From Shewanella sp. (GTDB taxonomy: Bacteria > Pseudomonadota > Gammaproteobacteria > Enterobacterales > Shewanellaceae): a stretch of 14,655 bases of DNA. The DNA lies in contig SDWK01000137.1 of assembly GCA_004195335.1 (NCBI GenBank), positions 1-14,655 of the forward strand, read 5' to 3'. Below, in pieces: positions 14,513 to 14,655 of the stretch. The translations under genes were made by a program, and so were the position numbers. Within the stretch, counting starts at the first letter, position 1. Each line of letters opens with the position of its first letter. The notes under the pieces were generated by a model. The model was not told where the DNA came from. It saw only the letters and a program-made list of their open reading frames with translations, and did not search any database.

Positions 14513-14655
14513 TTATCTGCCTCAAATCAACTATATAGCAAAACATTGTAGCGATTCCTAGCACATCAATCTGTGATCGCAATGAGCTATAGATGAGCAA
14601 AAACAAAATTCGTGATAGGGAGCACCTTAATAATTATAACTTAACAAGATAGGAA
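14513..14655. promoter_or_regulatory. Upstream region of cassette 2, partly outside the window
   Basis: This 143-bp AT-rich stretch precedes regulator 2 on the minus strand. It contains an extended -10-like TGCTATAT (minus strand, about 14531-14538) near the start codon, without a good -35. No gene is seen before the window ends. Confidence 0.3.

Overview
The window looks like chromosomal DNA of a marine gammaproteobacterium, most likely Shewanella or a close relative. This is inferred from gene content (an OmcA/MtrC-like lipoprotein, a Tat-exported split-Soret-type cytochrome, a TatD-linked radical SAM protein) and from two repeat types, a 52-bp palindrome and an element with ATACCAATCAGTATAA-type ends, that I associate from memory with Shewanella/Vibrio genomes. 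No database was searched.

Region 1 (1-4524) is a two-gene RND efflux operon: a membrane-fusion protein whose stop codon overlaps the start of a 1052-aa inner-membrane pump, closed by a strong intrinsic terminator. No outer-membrane channel or regulator gene is in the window. Region 2 (4598-7641) holds a radical SAM protein of the TatD-associated type, then a membrane sensor with a large periplasmic domain, two PAS-like modules and a GGDEF-derived domain whose signature motif is destroyed. Region 3 (7678-9063, minus strand) is an unrecognised 461-aa membrane protein convergent with the sensor.

Region 4 (9099-14655) is the most interesting part. In its centre is a two-gene plus-strand operon: a Tat-exported protein with the C_GCAxxG_C_C/split-Soret cytochrome pattern and two CXXCH haem motifs, followed by a small outer-membrane-type lipoprotein that resembles the haem-free N-terminal domain of MtrC/OmcA. 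The operon ends in a possibly structured 3' untranslated region and a terminator. On each side, on the minus strand, is a two-gene cassette: a ToxR/MarT-like winged-helix regulator with one membrane segment and a periplasmic domain, then a FidL/ToxS-like single-pass partner. The cassettes are diverged paralogues. In both, the partner gene starts at a GTG that overlaps the regulator stop by exactly 8 bp, and both regulators carry two periplasmic cysteines at matching places. The first regulator is divergent from the cytochrome operon across a 471-bp intergenic region with FNR-like and CRP-like sites. My working model is an electron-transfer or redox-stress module at the cell envelope controlled by membrane-embedded, possibly thiol-sensing, regulators. 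The link is inferred from position only.

The 891-bp gene-free stretch 12349-13239 holds a possibly structured 3' UTR, a terminator, a seven-copy heptamer array, a short reading frame broken by a stop, and a 314-bp element with inverted terminal repeats (MITE-like). The stretch 9064-9261 holds a 52-bp palindromic repeat and two 28-bp direct repeats.
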